Shown one piece after another: positions 6,056-14,604 of a stretch of DNA of 64,000 bases. Origin of the DNA: Mogibacterium diversum_A (GTDB lineage Bacteria > Bacillota > Clostridia > Peptostreptococcales > Anaerovoracaceae); the NCBI RefSeq assembly GCF_938028775.1, contig NZ_CALIZG010000023.1, positions 169,682-233,681 of the forward strand. The letters run 5' to 3'. The notes below the pieces were generated by a model. It was given only the letters and a program-made list of their open reading frames with translations. It had not been told where the DNA came from and searched no databases. The position numbers and the translations under genes were made by a program. The stretch's first letter is position 1. The number at the start of each line of letters is the position of its first letter.

Positions 6056-7684
6056 TTACGATTTCACTCTTTGTATCAACGCTATGCACTCGACGTGCAT
6101 CGTCGCCACAAACATATCCACTGGTGTCGCCTCCACGAACTCATAACCGAGTTCACCTAGTAGCTTGATATCGCGAGCCAGTGTTCCTGGGTTGCAGGAC
6201 ACGTACACTATTTTGTCCACCTCACAACTTGCGACTGCTCGGAGAAGCGCCTCATCGCAGCCTGCGCGCGGAGGGTCGAGGATAGCGATCTTTGGGGCAT
6301 TTTCATCGATATAATCTAGGAAAAGCTTATCCTCTTTGTCGAGGAGTCTCGGCATCACATGTTCGGCGCGGCCGGTGTAGTAGCGTGCATTTACAATGCC
6401 GTTGATTACTGCGTTGCGATTGGCATCGATAACGGCATTTTTTACTGACTCGATTCCGATAATCATGCCAGCCTGAGTCGCCATGCTGAGGCCGATGGTT
6501 CCGATGCCGCAGTAGAGGTCAAAGATGGTTTCGCCGCCCTTGAGACAGGCGTATTCCCTGACCTTGGCGTAGAGCTTGCTCATCTGCTTCGTGTTGACCT
6601 GGTAAAAAGCAGGTGCGGAAATTTCGAACTTCATGCCGTCGTCCGTTATGTCGGTAACCGTATTGGAGCCTGCCACAACCTCGTAAGCGGTAGCGGGTTC
6701 GCGGACGTCTTTTGCCTTATTCACCTCGACAACCACGCTCTGTAGGAAGTATGGTTCGGCTTCGGTCGAGACCGCATCGATTGCGTCGCTGATGGTGTAG
6801 ATGACTTTCTCGGCATTTGGCAGATGCTTGGCTGTGCCTGTAAATATGAGCATCATCTCACCCGTGCCCTCGCAGACCTTGATGGTGAATCCCCTTAGAA
6901 ATCCTTTGCCGTGTCTCACATCGTATACGGAAATCAGCTTGTCCTGTAGGAGATTGCGGATTGCATTGGCTGCCGCCATAGTTGCACGTTTCTGAAGGAG
7001 GCAGTCGGTGCAGTCGACTATTTTGTTGCTACCGCGCTTGTTGAAGCCGACGAGCGGGCCAGCGCTCGTCATCGCAACTGCGAACTCAGCCTTGTTACGG
7101 TATCTAAGCATTGAGTCAAAAGCCTCGCTGGCAGTACCGCCAGCACTCTCAGTCTGCTCAGGTTGCCCAGCCTCCTCAGACTCCTCGGTCTTTCCAGTTA
7201 TCTCAGGTTGCCCAGTCTCCTCAGACTCCTCGGTCTTCCCAGGTCGCCCGATCTGCCCAGCCTGCCCTCCGTCGGCTCCGATTCTATCTGCGGCGCCCAG
7301 GACTTCCATGACAGTTGGTTCCTCAAGGGCGCCTATACGCTCGAGCTTAGTGATTATGTTTTTGCGCTTGATGCGGAGCTGTTCCTCATAGCTAAGCTCG
7401 AGCATCGAACAGCCGCCGCAGTCCTGATAGTACGGGCACGGCGGCTGTACTCTGGCTGCGGAAGCCTCAAGAAGCGTAATTGTCTCAGCAAATGCGTAGC
7501 GCTTCTTGAGCCTCGTGATGCGGGCGCTCACCTTATCCCCCGGAACGGCGCCCGCCACAAAAATAGCAAGGCCAGACAACCTGCCCAGTCCCTTGCCATC
7601 ATCAGTCATATCTGTAATTTCGAGCTCTACAATCTGCCCTTCATTAACTACAAGAGCAGCAGTCTTATCAATATTATCGCTCAT
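6056..7684 (-). CDS. rlmD: 23S rRNA (uracil-5-)-methyltransferase RlmD/RumA family
   Basis: This is a TRAM-domain RNA m5U methyltransferase that uses SAM. Visible parts: N-terminal TRAM domain (EGQIVELEITDMTDDGKGLG); an Fe-S cysteine cluster (PPCPYYQDCGGC with a later Cys in VDCTDC); SAM motif FDLYCGIGTIGLSMA; DPPRAGCDEALLR; and the catalytic Cys in VYVSCNPGTLARD. A low-complexity insertion of about 55 residues (TGQPEITGKTEESEEAGQPE and similar) splits the region between the Fe-S cluster and the RNA-binding part. It arises from tandem DNA repeats at about 7150-7260. I start at the ATG at 7684, which has GAGGTG at good spacing; a GTG two codons upstream is less likely. RlmD versus TrmA specificity is not certain. 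Confidence 0.85.
   Translation of the reverse strand: MSDNIDKTAALVVNEGQIVELEITDMTDDGKGLGRLSGLAIFVAGAVPGDKVSARITRLKKRYAFAETITLLEASAARVQPPCPYYQDCGGCSMLELSYEEQLRIKRKNIITKLERIGALEEPTVMEVLGAADRIGADGGQAGQIGRPGKTEESEETGQPEITGKTEESEEAGQPEQTESAGGTASEAFDSMLRYRNKAEFAVAMTSAGPLVGFNKRGSNKIVDCTDCLLQKRATMAAANAIRNLLQDKLISVYDVRHGKGFLRGFTIKVCEGTGEMMLIFTGTAKHLPNAEKVIYTISDAIDAVSTEAEPYFLQSVVVEVNKAKDVREPATAYEVVAGSNTVTDITDDGMKFEISAPAFYQVNTKQMSKLYAKVREYACLKGGETIFDLYCGIGTIGLSMATQAGMIIGIESVKNAVIDANRNAVINGIVNARYYTGRAEHVMPRLLDKEDKLFLDYIDENAPKIAILDPPRAGCDEALLRAVASCEVDKIVYVSCNPGTLARDIKLLGELGYEFVEATPVDMFVATMHVECIALIQRVKS
7150..7262 (-). repeat. In-gene tandem repeat within rlmD
   Basis: The segment carries two to three imperfect copies of a unit of about 51 bp (each with 'cctcagactcctcggtctt' followed by 'cccag' or 'tccag' and a Gly/Pro-coding tail). 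It codes for GQPE/GKTEESEE repeats. It keeps the frame and so looks like slippage expansion in a surface loop. Confidence 0.6.
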
Positions 7685-8416
7685 TTTCACCTCGGAATGT
7701 TTTTTCTAAATTTATCTTTACCTAGTATTGCTTTTTAACAATTTGCTTGCTAGAATTTTTCGCTTTTTAAACACAGATTACTTGCTTTTCGATTTCCCAT
7801 CCTCTAAAATCTTCCACCTAAATCCAACATTATTTATAAAAGTGCTTGATTCGAGGCTTCTCTCCTGCTAGAATCCTCATCAAAATTAATCTTGATTCAA
7901 AACTTTGCGTCTACTAAATCCTCTGAATTTTATTTATAGAAGTGCTTGATTCTAGCCTCACCTCTGCTACAATCCTTCAAATCTATTCATTAAAGGGCTT
8001 GCTTTCATCCTCCGCGTCTGCTAAAATCCCGCCTTCATTATCTGCAGGACTTGATTTCTCAAATCACAACTGCTAAAATCCACCAATTTTATACGAGTTG
8101 TGGCTTGATTTTTATTCCTCCAGCCGCTAAAATCGGCCACTTTGTGCTTGATTTTTGAATTCCAAACCGCTAAAATCCCATCCTCTTTTTACTTGCTTCT
8201 CAGTCTTGCCCCTGCTAAAATCTCTACCAAATTATTAGCCATAAAACTCCCTAAGTTTCACACCAAATAGTCTAAAATCTGCACTCTCATCTATCACAGC
8301 CAGCAAAACCGAATTCCCAATCCCCGATTACTAAAAATCTCCCAGCAATTTCTGATCTCTAACTACTTAAGTTTCAGCATCCACCAGCCCTCAATCATCA
8401 CTTTCAGCACCAAGCT
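7685..8416. other. Large intergenic region between whiA and rlmD
   Basis: This 730-bp gap lies between two minus-strand genes and has no coding ORF on either strand. Most of it (7781-8396) is the promoter-like repeat array described separately. The plus strand is poor in G and rich in C and T, unlike the neighbouring genes. Confidence 0.8.
7781..8396 (+). repeat. Array of 12 promoter-like 31-bp blocks
   Basis: Blocks start at 7781, 7845, 7891, 7945, 7998, 8050, 8104, 8147, 8192, 8249, 8309 and 8366. Each is 31 bp (two are 30) and they are separated by variable spacers of 12-33 bp. The consensus is CTTGATT, 13 variable bases, then CTGCTAAAATC. Read on the plus strand this is a SigA promoter: TTGATT or TTGCTT, 17 bp, TAAAAT, with the extended -10 TGC in most copies. 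The first nine are well kept; the last three are decayed, mainly in the -35 half. Real promoters in this window (20183-20211 and 24237-24265) have the same form. A competing reading is an operator or iteron array, since GATTT and AAATC are inverted within each block. Confidence 0.8.
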
Positions 8417-9379
8417 CTACCTCGCAAGCCCCTCCGCTATCTCCTTCAGCTTTGCGAAGCGTTTGCTCACGCCCGGTTTCTTGATTGGCGGGCTCAGAGC
8501 CTCGCCTATCTCCGATAGGCTGGCACCTGGGAGCTCAAGCCTGAGCTCCGCAGTGTCGCGAAGTACAGGTTCGAGGTTTTCTAGACCGAGCCTCTCCTTG
8601 ATGATTTCTATATGGCGTATCTGCTGTTCGGCGGCGGTCAGGGTTCGGTCTACATTGGCGTTGTCGCAGTTCGAGATCCTGTTTACTTCGCGCCTGAGCC
8701 CTCTACCAATTCTGATATTTTCGAATTCCAGCATCGCCTCATTAGCACCCATGATACCTAGCATATCGCTTATGTATTCAGCGCGCTTCAGGTAGACGAT
8801 GTGCTCTTCACCGCGCTCAATTAGGCCAGCTGACAAATCAACGAAGCTTCCAATCAGCTTCCTTAGGTCATGTGCGACATGTTCGCTATTGAGCACGAAT
8901 TCCAGATGATAGCTCTTCTTGGGGTCGGACATGGTGCCGACGCCCAGGAATAGACCCCTTAGGTATGCCTTCTTACAGCATTTACTTCTGACAATCGGCT
9001 GGTAGATGCCGTCACTAAGGAACTCATCACCTTCTCGGATGAGCATCATGCCAGTCTCGCGTAGTATCTGCGAGCTCTTCTCATCTGGCCTGATAACCAG
9101 AGAGTATCTGTATCTATAGTTACCGCGTGATTTCCCCGGCATCTGTGAATTTCCGACTTCGATACCAGCGTTGCTACCGAAGTATTCCTTGATTAAGGTC
9201 TTATAGTGCCTTGCAATCGCTGGATTCTCTGTCGATGCTACTATTGTAAATTTTCCACCGCCAGCAAGTCTGAGGCTGCCTGCAACTCTCAGAAATCCCG
9301 TGATTTCCGCAAGCATGCAGCACTTCTTGCTCGGCATGACGCGCGCTAGTTCGCCCTTAGTCTGTGATGAGAAAGACAT
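8417..9379 (-). CDS. whiA: Cell-division/sporulation regulator WhiA
   Basis: WhiA is a DNA-binding protein that combines an N-terminal homing-endonuclease-like (LAGLIDADG-derived) part with a C-terminal helix-turn-helix, and it influences division in Firmicutes. At 320 aa this is the normal length. Visible hallmarks: start SFSSQTKGELARVMP, CCMLAEITGFLRVAGSL, the KKAYLRGLFLGVGTMSDP block, NCDNANVDRTLTAAEQQIRH, and the final HTH segment ASLSEIGEALSPPIKKPGVS. It is the last gene of the AI-2E, murB, PHP, rapZ, whiA series, 79 bp after rapZ. The usual partner yvcK is not present between them. Confidence 0.95.
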   Translation of the reverse strand: MSFSSQTKGELARVMPSKKCCMLAEITGFLRVAGSLRLAGGGKFTIVASTENPAIARHYKTLIKEYFGSNAGIEVGNSQMPGKSRGNYRYRYSLVIRPDEKSSQILRETGMMLIREGDEFLSDGIYQPIVRSKCCKKAYLRGLFLGVGTMSDPKKSYHLEFVLNSEHVAHDLRKLIGSFVDLSAGLIERGEEHIVYLKRAEYISDMLGIMGANEAMLEFENIRIGRGLRREVNRISNCDNANVDRTLTAAEQQIRHIEIIKERLGLENLEPVLRDTAELRLELPGASLSEIGEALSPPIKKPGVSKRFAKLKEIAEGLAR

Positions 9380-9458
9380 CTGTCTGTATGACTCCCTTCA
9401 AGTTATAATTTGTACCGCTTGATCACTGCATAAGGGCTAGCGCTTATCTATAGTCTAT

Positions 9459-10331
9459 CTATTTCTTGCTAATTCCCTTTGCGATGAAATCAAGGTCTCT
9501 ATGTGTCACCGTCACTCTGTATCCGTCCTCGTGGAAGAGCTCTGCCATCTTGTTGGCGATTGCCACTGATCTGTGGTGACCGCCGGTGCATCCAAATGCT
9601 ATATTGAGATGATACTTCCCCTCGTGGATGTATCCAGGTATGAGCTCCTTGATGAGCGCGTGGTACTTGTCCACGAACTCATTTGCGAGGTCCGACTTGA
9701 ACACGTAGTTTACGATTTTCTTATTGTTGCCGGTGAGCTTCTTGAGACTCTTGACATAGTATGGATTCGGAATGAATCTTACATCCACCATGATGTCTGA
9801 TTCACTCGGAATACCGTGTTTGAAGCCAAATGAAGTCACGTTGATATTGAACTGATTCCCTTCCTTGCCGAGGAATATCCTTCTCATCGCCAGGTTAAAA
9901 TCAGCAACCTTCATGGTGCTGGTGTCGATGATATAATCAGCCTTCTTGCGCACGCTCTCAAGCCGTGTTCGCTCCTCTTCGATTACCGCCTGTGTAACCT
10001 TTCCGCTCGCGAGCGGATGGTGCCTTCTCGTCTCGTTGAATCTCCTGACGAGCGTTGGAGTCGAAGCATCCACAAAGAATACCTCGCTCTCTATCTGCTC
10101 GCTGCTCTTTAGCTGATCGATAACCTCTACCAGATCGGAGAAAAACTCACCACCACGGACATCGGCAACGAACGCAATCTTGTCCATGCCATTTGTCATC
10201 GAAAGTTCTACGAAATTCATCACCAGCTTAGGTGGCATATTGTCGATGCAGTAGTACCCCTGATCCTCAAGCCAATCTGCGGCCTTAGTCTTGCCTGCAC
10301 CCGACATCCCTGTGACTATGACAATCTTCAT
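9459..10331 (-). CDS. rapZ: RNase adaptor/nucleotide-binding protein RapZ (YvcJ)
   Basis: This is a 290-aa P-loop protein with the Walker A motif VTGMSGAGKTKAADWLED at the start, FVADVRGGEF, and a conserved C-terminal domain (IAFGCTGGHHRSVAIANKMA) that in Enterobacteria senses glucosamine-6-P. In Firmicutes (YvcJ) it binds ATP/GTP and affects competence and cell-wall metabolism. Full length. It starts 3 bp after the PHP gene, so the two are cotranscribed, and precedes whiA as in most Clostridia. Confidence 0.95.
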   Translation of the reverse strand: MKIVIVTGMSGAGKTKAADWLEDQGYYCIDNMPPKLVMNFVELSMTNGMDKIAFVADVRGGEFFSDLVEVIDQLKSSEQIESEVFFVDASTPTLVRRFNETRRHHPLASGKVTQAVIEEERTRLESVRKKADYIIDTSTMKVADFNLAMRRIFLGKEGNQFNINVTSFGFKHGIPSESDIMVDVRFIPNPYYVKSLKKLTGNNKKIVNYVFKSDLANEFVDKYHALIKELIPGYIHEGKYHLNIAFGCTGGHHRSVAIANKMAELFHEDGYRVTVTHRDLDFIAKGISKK

Positions 10332-10334
10332 CTC

Positions 10335-11099
10335 TTACCTCTTCTCAATATTGATGATTCTCTCTAGGTCAAGCCCCGCTTCCAGCGCTCTCTCTACACC
10401 AGCAATATAATTACCAACTTTATCCGGCACATGCGCATCGCTGCTTATGGCAAATTTCACATCGTAATTCGCCGCTATTTCGATTTCTTCCTTAGTTAGG
10501 TGTGTATGGCGTGTGCTGATTTCCATAAGTGTGTTCGTCTCTTCGCATGCCTTGCAGAGCTCCTTCATATCGAACGGACCCTTGTCACCAGGGTGAGTTA
10601 GGAGAAATATATCGTTCTCATACAGCGCTCTGAGAGCCATATCGGTGTTCTTATTTCTTAGCTGCTCCCTGCTTCCAGACGGCAGTCCTGCGTGCCAGCA
10701 TATGTAGTTTGCAGTCATGTAGCCGTGCGGAAGTCCGTAGTGGTATCCAGCGTTGACGATATCGAATTTATCTAGATTCTCCTTCTTGATATCTAGTCCA
10801 TTAGGAGTGTTGATGATATTAGCTTCTACTCCGAGCAGGACTTTGACATTTGGGAACTCCCTCATAGCCTCTTCGATATCCGCTCTCATAGCTGCCAGCT
10901 TGCCCATCTTGAGCCCGTAGAACTTATGTCCCGGTCCGTGATCCGTAATCGCCAGCTCGTGCAGTCCCTTAGCTGAAGCTGCAGCGACATTCTCAAGGAC
11001 TGTCCCCTTGCCATGCGCATACATCTTACCGTGCGAATACCTCGTGTGAGTGTGGTAGTCCGCCGTCAATTTATATAGCTTTTTAATGTTGTTTTTCAT
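10335..11099 (-). CDS. PHP-domain phosphoesterase
   Basis: This 254-aa PHP-superfamily metal hydrolase carries motif I DYHTHTRYSHGKMYAHGKGT, an ELAITDHGPGH block, a mid-protein GVEANI block, then LTHPGDKGPFDMKEL and the terminal AISSDAHVPDKVG. These His/Asp residues form a trinuclear metal site. Relatives are annotated as histidinol-phosphatase-like or YcdX-like. This gene family regularly sits between murB and rapZ in Clostridia, and no his genes are nearby, so a role in histidine synthesis is not supported. Substrate unknown. Confidence 0.85.
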   Translation of the reverse strand: MKNNIKKLYKLTADYHTHTRYSHGKMYAHGKGTVLENVAAASAKGLHELAITDHGPGHKFYGLKMGKLAAMRADIEEAMREFPNVKVLLGVEANIINTPNGLDIKKENLDKFDIVNAGYHYGLPHGYMTANYICWHAGLPSGSREQLRNKNTDMALRALYENDIFLLTHPGDKGPFDMKELCKACEETNTLMEISTRHTHLTKEEIEIAANYDVKFAISSDAHVPDKVGNYIAGVERALEAGLDLERIINIEKR

Positions 11100-11138
11100 C
11101 AGCTTATCGCTTCCTTTTCCCCTTGTACCCTCTTAATT

Positions 11139-12080
11139 CTATTCCGCATCGATAATTCTCACCTCAGGCTCGAGCTTAATCCCCGAATTCTGCTCGACTT
11201 CCTGGGCCACTATATCGATTAGTTCTCTCACGTCCTTAGAGGTAGCGCCCCCTATATTGATAACGAAGCCAGAGTGCTTCTCAGATACCTGTGCTCCTCC
11301 GACTGTCCTGCCCTTTAGTCCAGCCTCCTCGATTAGAGCTGCCGCATATCCGCCTACAGGTCTCTTGAATGTACTGCCTGCGCTCGGAAAATTCACCGGC
11401 TGCTTCGTTCTGCGCTTCTCAGCGAGATCATTCATCCTCGCTGAGATAGCTTCTTTATCATCTCTCTGCAATCTAACCCTTGCATAAATTGCAATATCAT
11501 CATTATGCTGCAGTACACTATCCCTGTATGAGAACTCCATCTCTTCTCCAGACAGTTCATATACCGAGCTTCCGTCAGATTTCATTAGAGTTACGCTTAC
11601 GACTACGTCCTTCATCTCTCCGCCGTATGCGCCAGCATTCATGAAAAGTGCTCCGCCAAATGTTCCCGGGATTCCCGATGCAAACTCGAGTCCAGCGAGG
11701 CCGTTATCCCTTGCGAAGTTAGCAGTGCTTGACAGCATGCGAGCCGCTCCAGCTCTTATCACATCATCTCCCGCTTCGAGTAGCTCGATATGCTCGAAAT
11801 CTCCACCGAGCTTCACTATCACGCCGCGGTATCCTTCGTCTGCAAAGAGTAGGTCGGAGCCATTTCCAATTAGCATATATCTCACATCTTCACTATGAAG
11901 TAAGCTTAGGATGTTGCTGAGCTCCTCTTCATTACAGACGGTCACAACTACATCAGCTGGACCCCCTATGCGAAAGGACGAGTGCTTACTCATCGGCTCA
12001 TCCAGTCTTATCTGAGCCTCAGGTATGTTCTCCCTTATCTTATCTATTAGGCTTGTCTTTATTAAGCTTCTCTGTGGCAT
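11139..12080 (-). CDS. murB: UDP-N-acetylenolpyruvoylglucosamine reductase MurB
   Basis: This FAD/NADPH enzyme reduces UDP-GlcNAc-enolpyruvate to UDP-MurNAc in peptidoglycan synthesis. Hallmarks: HSSFRIGGPADVVV (FAD domain start), IGNGSDLLFADEGYRG, ASGIPGTFGGALFMNAGAYG, FSYRDSVLQ, the catalytic Ser region FPSAGSTFKRPVG and C-terminal Glu in LEPEVRIID. The frame is open to an ATG at 12125, but I start at the ATG at 12080 (MPQRSLIKT), which has GGAGAG at proper spacing. It then overlaps the preceding permease gene by 41 bp. About 313 aa, the usual length for the type IIa enzyme. Confidence 0.93.
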   Translation of the reverse strand: MPQRSLIKTSLIDKIRENIPEAQIRLDEPMSKHSSFRIGGPADVVVTVCNEEELSNILSLLHSEDVRYMLIGNGSDLLFADEGYRGVIVKLGGDFEHIELLEAGDDVIRAGAARMLSSTANFARDNGLAGLEFASGIPGTFGGALFMNAGAYGGEMKDVVVSVTLMKSDGSSVYELSGEEMEFSYRDSVLQHNDDIAIYARVRLQRDDKEAISARMNDLAEKRRTKQPVNFPSAGSTFKRPVGGYAAALIEEAGLKGRTVGGAQVSEKHSGFVINIGGATSKDVRELIDIVAQEVEQNSGIKLEPEVRIIDAE

Positions 12081-13401
12081 GATTCTCTCCGTATAATTCA
12101 TTCTCCTCAATGCCGAACTTGGCATAATCTGTATATGACCTGATGTCGGTCTCCTTGCTGCGTTTTCTCAGCTTGTTGTTAGTTAGCTTGCCTGCATATC
12201 TGTAGAACACTGCAAAAACCGGAACTCCCAGCGCCATGCCAAGGAATCCGAACAGTCCTCCTCCGATAAGTACAGCGATAAGAACCCAGAAGCTGCTTAT
12301 TCCGATAGCGCTTCCGACAATCTTAGGCCCGATTACATTTCCGTCGAGCTGCTGAATTACGAATATCATGATGATAAAGTATCCAGCTTTAACGGGATCC
12401 TCCAACATGAGGAGGCACACCGATGGAATAGCCCCTAGGAACGGTCCGAAGAACGGTATTACGTTCGTCACTCCGACAATCACTGCGATGAGCAGTGCGA
12501 GTGGCATATTCAAAACTAGCAGGCACACATATGTCAGGATACCGATTATTATCGCATCGAGAATTCTTCCGACGATGAATCCGATAAATGTCTCGTTTAT
12601 GATCTTTGCAAACTCATAAAGGCTTCTCGACTTCTGCTCGGAGCATGTCGCTGCAACGATTTTACGAGTATTTGCGAATATTGTCTCTTTATAATTTAGC
12701 AAATAGATTGAGATGAGTATTCCGACGAATAGATTTGCACTGCCGCGCACGACACTAATAATCTGCGCTGAAACCATGCTGGCAACATTCTGGAAGTTGT
12801 CTTTTAGGATGTTGTCTCTTATCCAGTCGATAATTTCGCTAGTACCTGCGTTTGCAGCTTCGTTTATCCACTTAACAATCTGCGGGAAGTTCTGCAGGTG
12901 ATGCTCCGACCATGACGAGAAGTATGCAAGTCTCTGTGGCATGGTGTTCATCAGGTTAACTATGCTCATGACAATCTGTGGCACCACAAAGTATCCGATA
13001 AGTGCAAAGAACGCTACGATTATCAGTATAGAAATTGCACTCGCACTAATCTTGGCAATTGCGAGATTCCTCTTAGTACGAGTAGTAGCATCTTCTTGTG
13101 GCATGTTTCGCCCGCCAGCAAACTTCATGCAAACTGGCCCTTTGCAGTCCTCCGGAGAGCGATTGCTGCTATCCCTAAGCTTCGTATAAATAGCCTTAAC
13201 CAGTTTATTGTATATAGGGCACAGCAGAAATGCTATGAACACGCCGATATACACCGGCATGAGTGTCTTATTAATAGTCGCTAGGCCGTCGGTAAACTTC
13301 GTCTTATTAAGCACATTTGACAACATGATAAGCACCGAACCACTGACAATTAATGCGATTGAAGCTTTGATATACGGACTCTTTACAAATTTCCTGAGCA
13401 A
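12040..13401 (-). CDS. AI-2E family (PerM/TqsA-like) membrane permease
   Basis: This 453-aa polytopic membrane protein has about eight helices: two at the N-terminus, one around residue 130 (SAISILIIVAFFALIGYFVV), a large extracytoplasmic loop, then a helical bundle with GRILDAIIIGILTYVC, NVIPFFGPFLGAIPSV and DGNVIGPKIVGSAIGISSFW, which are AI-2E family signatures. It is thought to export small molecules or ions. The substrate cannot be read from sequence, and the AI-2 name should not be taken literally. The start codon is TTG, with GAGAGGTGG before it. First gene of the murB-whiA group. Confidence 0.85.
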   Translation of the reverse strand: MLRKFVKSPYIKASIALIVSGSVLIMLSNVLNKTKFTDGLATINKTLMPVYIGVFIAFLLCPIYNKLVKAIYTKLRDSSNRSPEDCKGPVCMKFAGGRNMPQEDATTRTKRNLAIAKISASAISILIIVAFFALIGYFVVPQIVMSIVNLMNTMPQRLAYFSSWSEHHLQNFPQIVKWINEAANAGTSEIIDWIRDNILKDNFQNVASMVSAQIISVVRGSANLFVGILISIYLLNYKETIFANTRKIVAATCSEQKSRSLYEFAKIINETFIGFIVGRILDAIIIGILTYVCLLVLNMPLALLIAVIVGVTNVIPFFGPFLGAIPSVCLLMLEDPVKAGYFIIMIFVIQQLDGNVIGPKIVGSAIGISSFWVLIAVLIGGGLFGFLGMALGVPVFAVFYRYAGKLTNNKLRKRSKETDIRSYTDYAKFGIEENELYGENHATEKLNKDKPNR

Positions 13402-13535
13402 AATTCCACCTCTCTATCTGCACATATATATACATAATTATATTACTATAAAACGCGTGTCTTTTGTGACTATCTGTGTGAAAATACACGGAAATTCACC
13501 AGATACTTTAGCCTGCCAATATTTTAGATTTCTAT

Positions 13536-13564
13536 TTGAAGTAACTTTCCTACACTGTTATGAT
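13536..13564 (+). promoter_or_regulatory. Promoter of yedF
   Basis: TTGAAG (13536-13541), 17 bp, TATGAT (13559-13564), about 45 bp upstream of the yedF start codon. Confidence 0.55.
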
Positions 13565-13611
13565 AATAATGTATATTATATTTTGAATTATTAGTCTGGA
13601 GGTATCACAAG

Positions 13612-14193
13612 ATGAGACTAGATGCAGCAGGCAAGGCATGCCCAATCCCTGTAATTATGGCAAAGAAAGAATTAGATAATGGTACTCAGGGCCTCGAGAT
13701 TATCGTTGACGGACAGACACAGATCGATAACCTAGAGAGACTCGGTAACGCATATGGCAGACCTATCAGTTCAGCACCAGAGGGAGATAAGTTCCTCGTA
13801 AGCTTTGCTGATGGAGACGGAAAAGTCCCTGAGAGCGCAAGCAGCTTCTCAGCTGATAGCTACGCAGTATTTTTCAACAAGGCTTCCGTAGGTACTGGAG
13901 ACCCAGAGCTTGGATTAAACCTTGCCAAGATGGCTATATTCACTCTCTCAGAGGGTGACAACATCCCTTCATACGTTCTATTTATGAACGATGGCGTTAA
14001 GCTTACAACAGGAATCGAGGAGCAGATTGTCGATAATCTAAACACTCTAATCGATAAGGGAACTAAAGTTCTCGTATGCGGAACTTGCCTAAACTTCTAC
14101 GGAGTTAAGGACGACTGCAAGGTTGGAACCATTAGCAACATGTTCGATATTCTCGGTGCAATGCAGGAAGTATCCAAGGTTATCACTCTGTAA
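13612..14193 (+). CDS. yedF: Selenium-metabolism-type protein YedF (TusA-DsrE fusion)
   Basis: This 193-aa two-domain protein has an N-terminal TusA-like domain with the CPxP motif (LDAAGKACPIPVIMAKKELD) and a C-terminal DsrE-like domain (NLAKMAIFTLSEGDNIPSYV, then VLVCGTCLNFYGVKDDC with Cys residues suited to sulfur or selenium transfer). YedF is genomically linked to selenophosphate (SelD) use; its biochemical role is not settled. It is preceded by CTGGAGG and followed 18 bp later by a DUF3343 gene in the same operon. No selD, selA or selenocysteine gene is visible in the window. Confidence 0.85.
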   Translation: MRLDAAGKACPIPVIMAKKELDNGTQGLEIIVDGQTQIDNLERLGNAYGRPISSAPEGDKFLVSFADGDGKVPESASSFSADSYAVFFNKASVGTGDPELGLNLAKMAIFTLSEGDNIPSYVLFMNDGVKLTTGIEEQIVDNLNTLIDKGTKVLVCGTCLNFYGVKDDCKVGTISNMFDILGAMQEVSKVITL

Positions 14194-14211
14194 TATTGGA
14201 GTAAATATTTT

Positions 14212-14493
14212 ATGACTGAAGAGTATTATCTATACACATTCGAGTCGACTCACGGCGCTATAGCTACAGAGAAGCTTCTAAAGGCTCTCGGATGCACCGT
14301 CATGCCCGTTCCTCGTCATATCTCGACGAGCTGCGGTATATCGGTGAGAGTTGATGTAGATAAGTTCGGTAGCTCCAAGGAGATTTTCCTCGGTAGCACT
14401 GACCTGTCACCTGATGAATACCATGTGTATCACATCACTGATGACAAATCTGACAGAGAACACGGCTTAAAATTCGAACCGGTTGAGCTATAG
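14212..14493 (+). CDS. DUF3343 protein, putative Se/S carrier
   Basis: This 93-aa protein fits the DUF3343 pattern: an early 'YLYTFESTHGAIATEKLLKA' block, a 'MPVPRHISTSCGISVRVD' block with a conserved Cys (often part of the proposed Se/S-binding site), and a charged tail. DUF3343 proteins are about 80 aa and are commonly placed beside yedF or selenium genes. Cotranscribed with yedF, followed by a bidirectional terminator at 14531-14559. Confidence 0.75.
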   Translation: MTEEYYLYTFESTHGAIATEKLLKALGCTVMPVPRHISTSCGISVRVDVDKFGSSKEIFLGSTDLSPDEYHVYHITDDKSDREHGLKFEPVEL

Positions 14494-14530
14494 CCACGTA
14501 AAAGGCTTGGGCTAGAACAACAAAAAGTTA

Positions 14531-14559
14531 AGCGAGGTAAGGTTAACCCTTACCTCGCT
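14531..14559. terminator. Bidirectional intrinsic terminator
   Basis: AGCGAGGTAAGG and CCTTACCTCGCT form a 12-bp perfect stem with a 5-nt loop. TTTTGTC follows on plus; on minus the stem is followed by TAACTTTTTG. It serves DUF3343 on plus and the big surface-protein gene on minus. Confidence 0.85.
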
Positions 14560-14604
14560 TTTGTCTTTCTCATAATTATGTGTGTATCTCTGAGAAAGGA
14601 ATTC

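Noticed and set aside
7008..7738. Long plus-strand ORFs opposite rlmD
   Set aside because: They are shadows of the repeat-coding and conserved rlmD sequence.
7781..8396. CRISPR array
   Set aside because: The conserved parts are two short boxes around variable DNA with irregular spacing of 12-33 bp, not identical repeats with uniform spacers; no cas genes nearby.
10335..11099. Histidinol-phosphatase of histidine synthesis
   Set aside because: No his genes are adjacent, and this PHP family is regularly linked to murB-rapZ instead.
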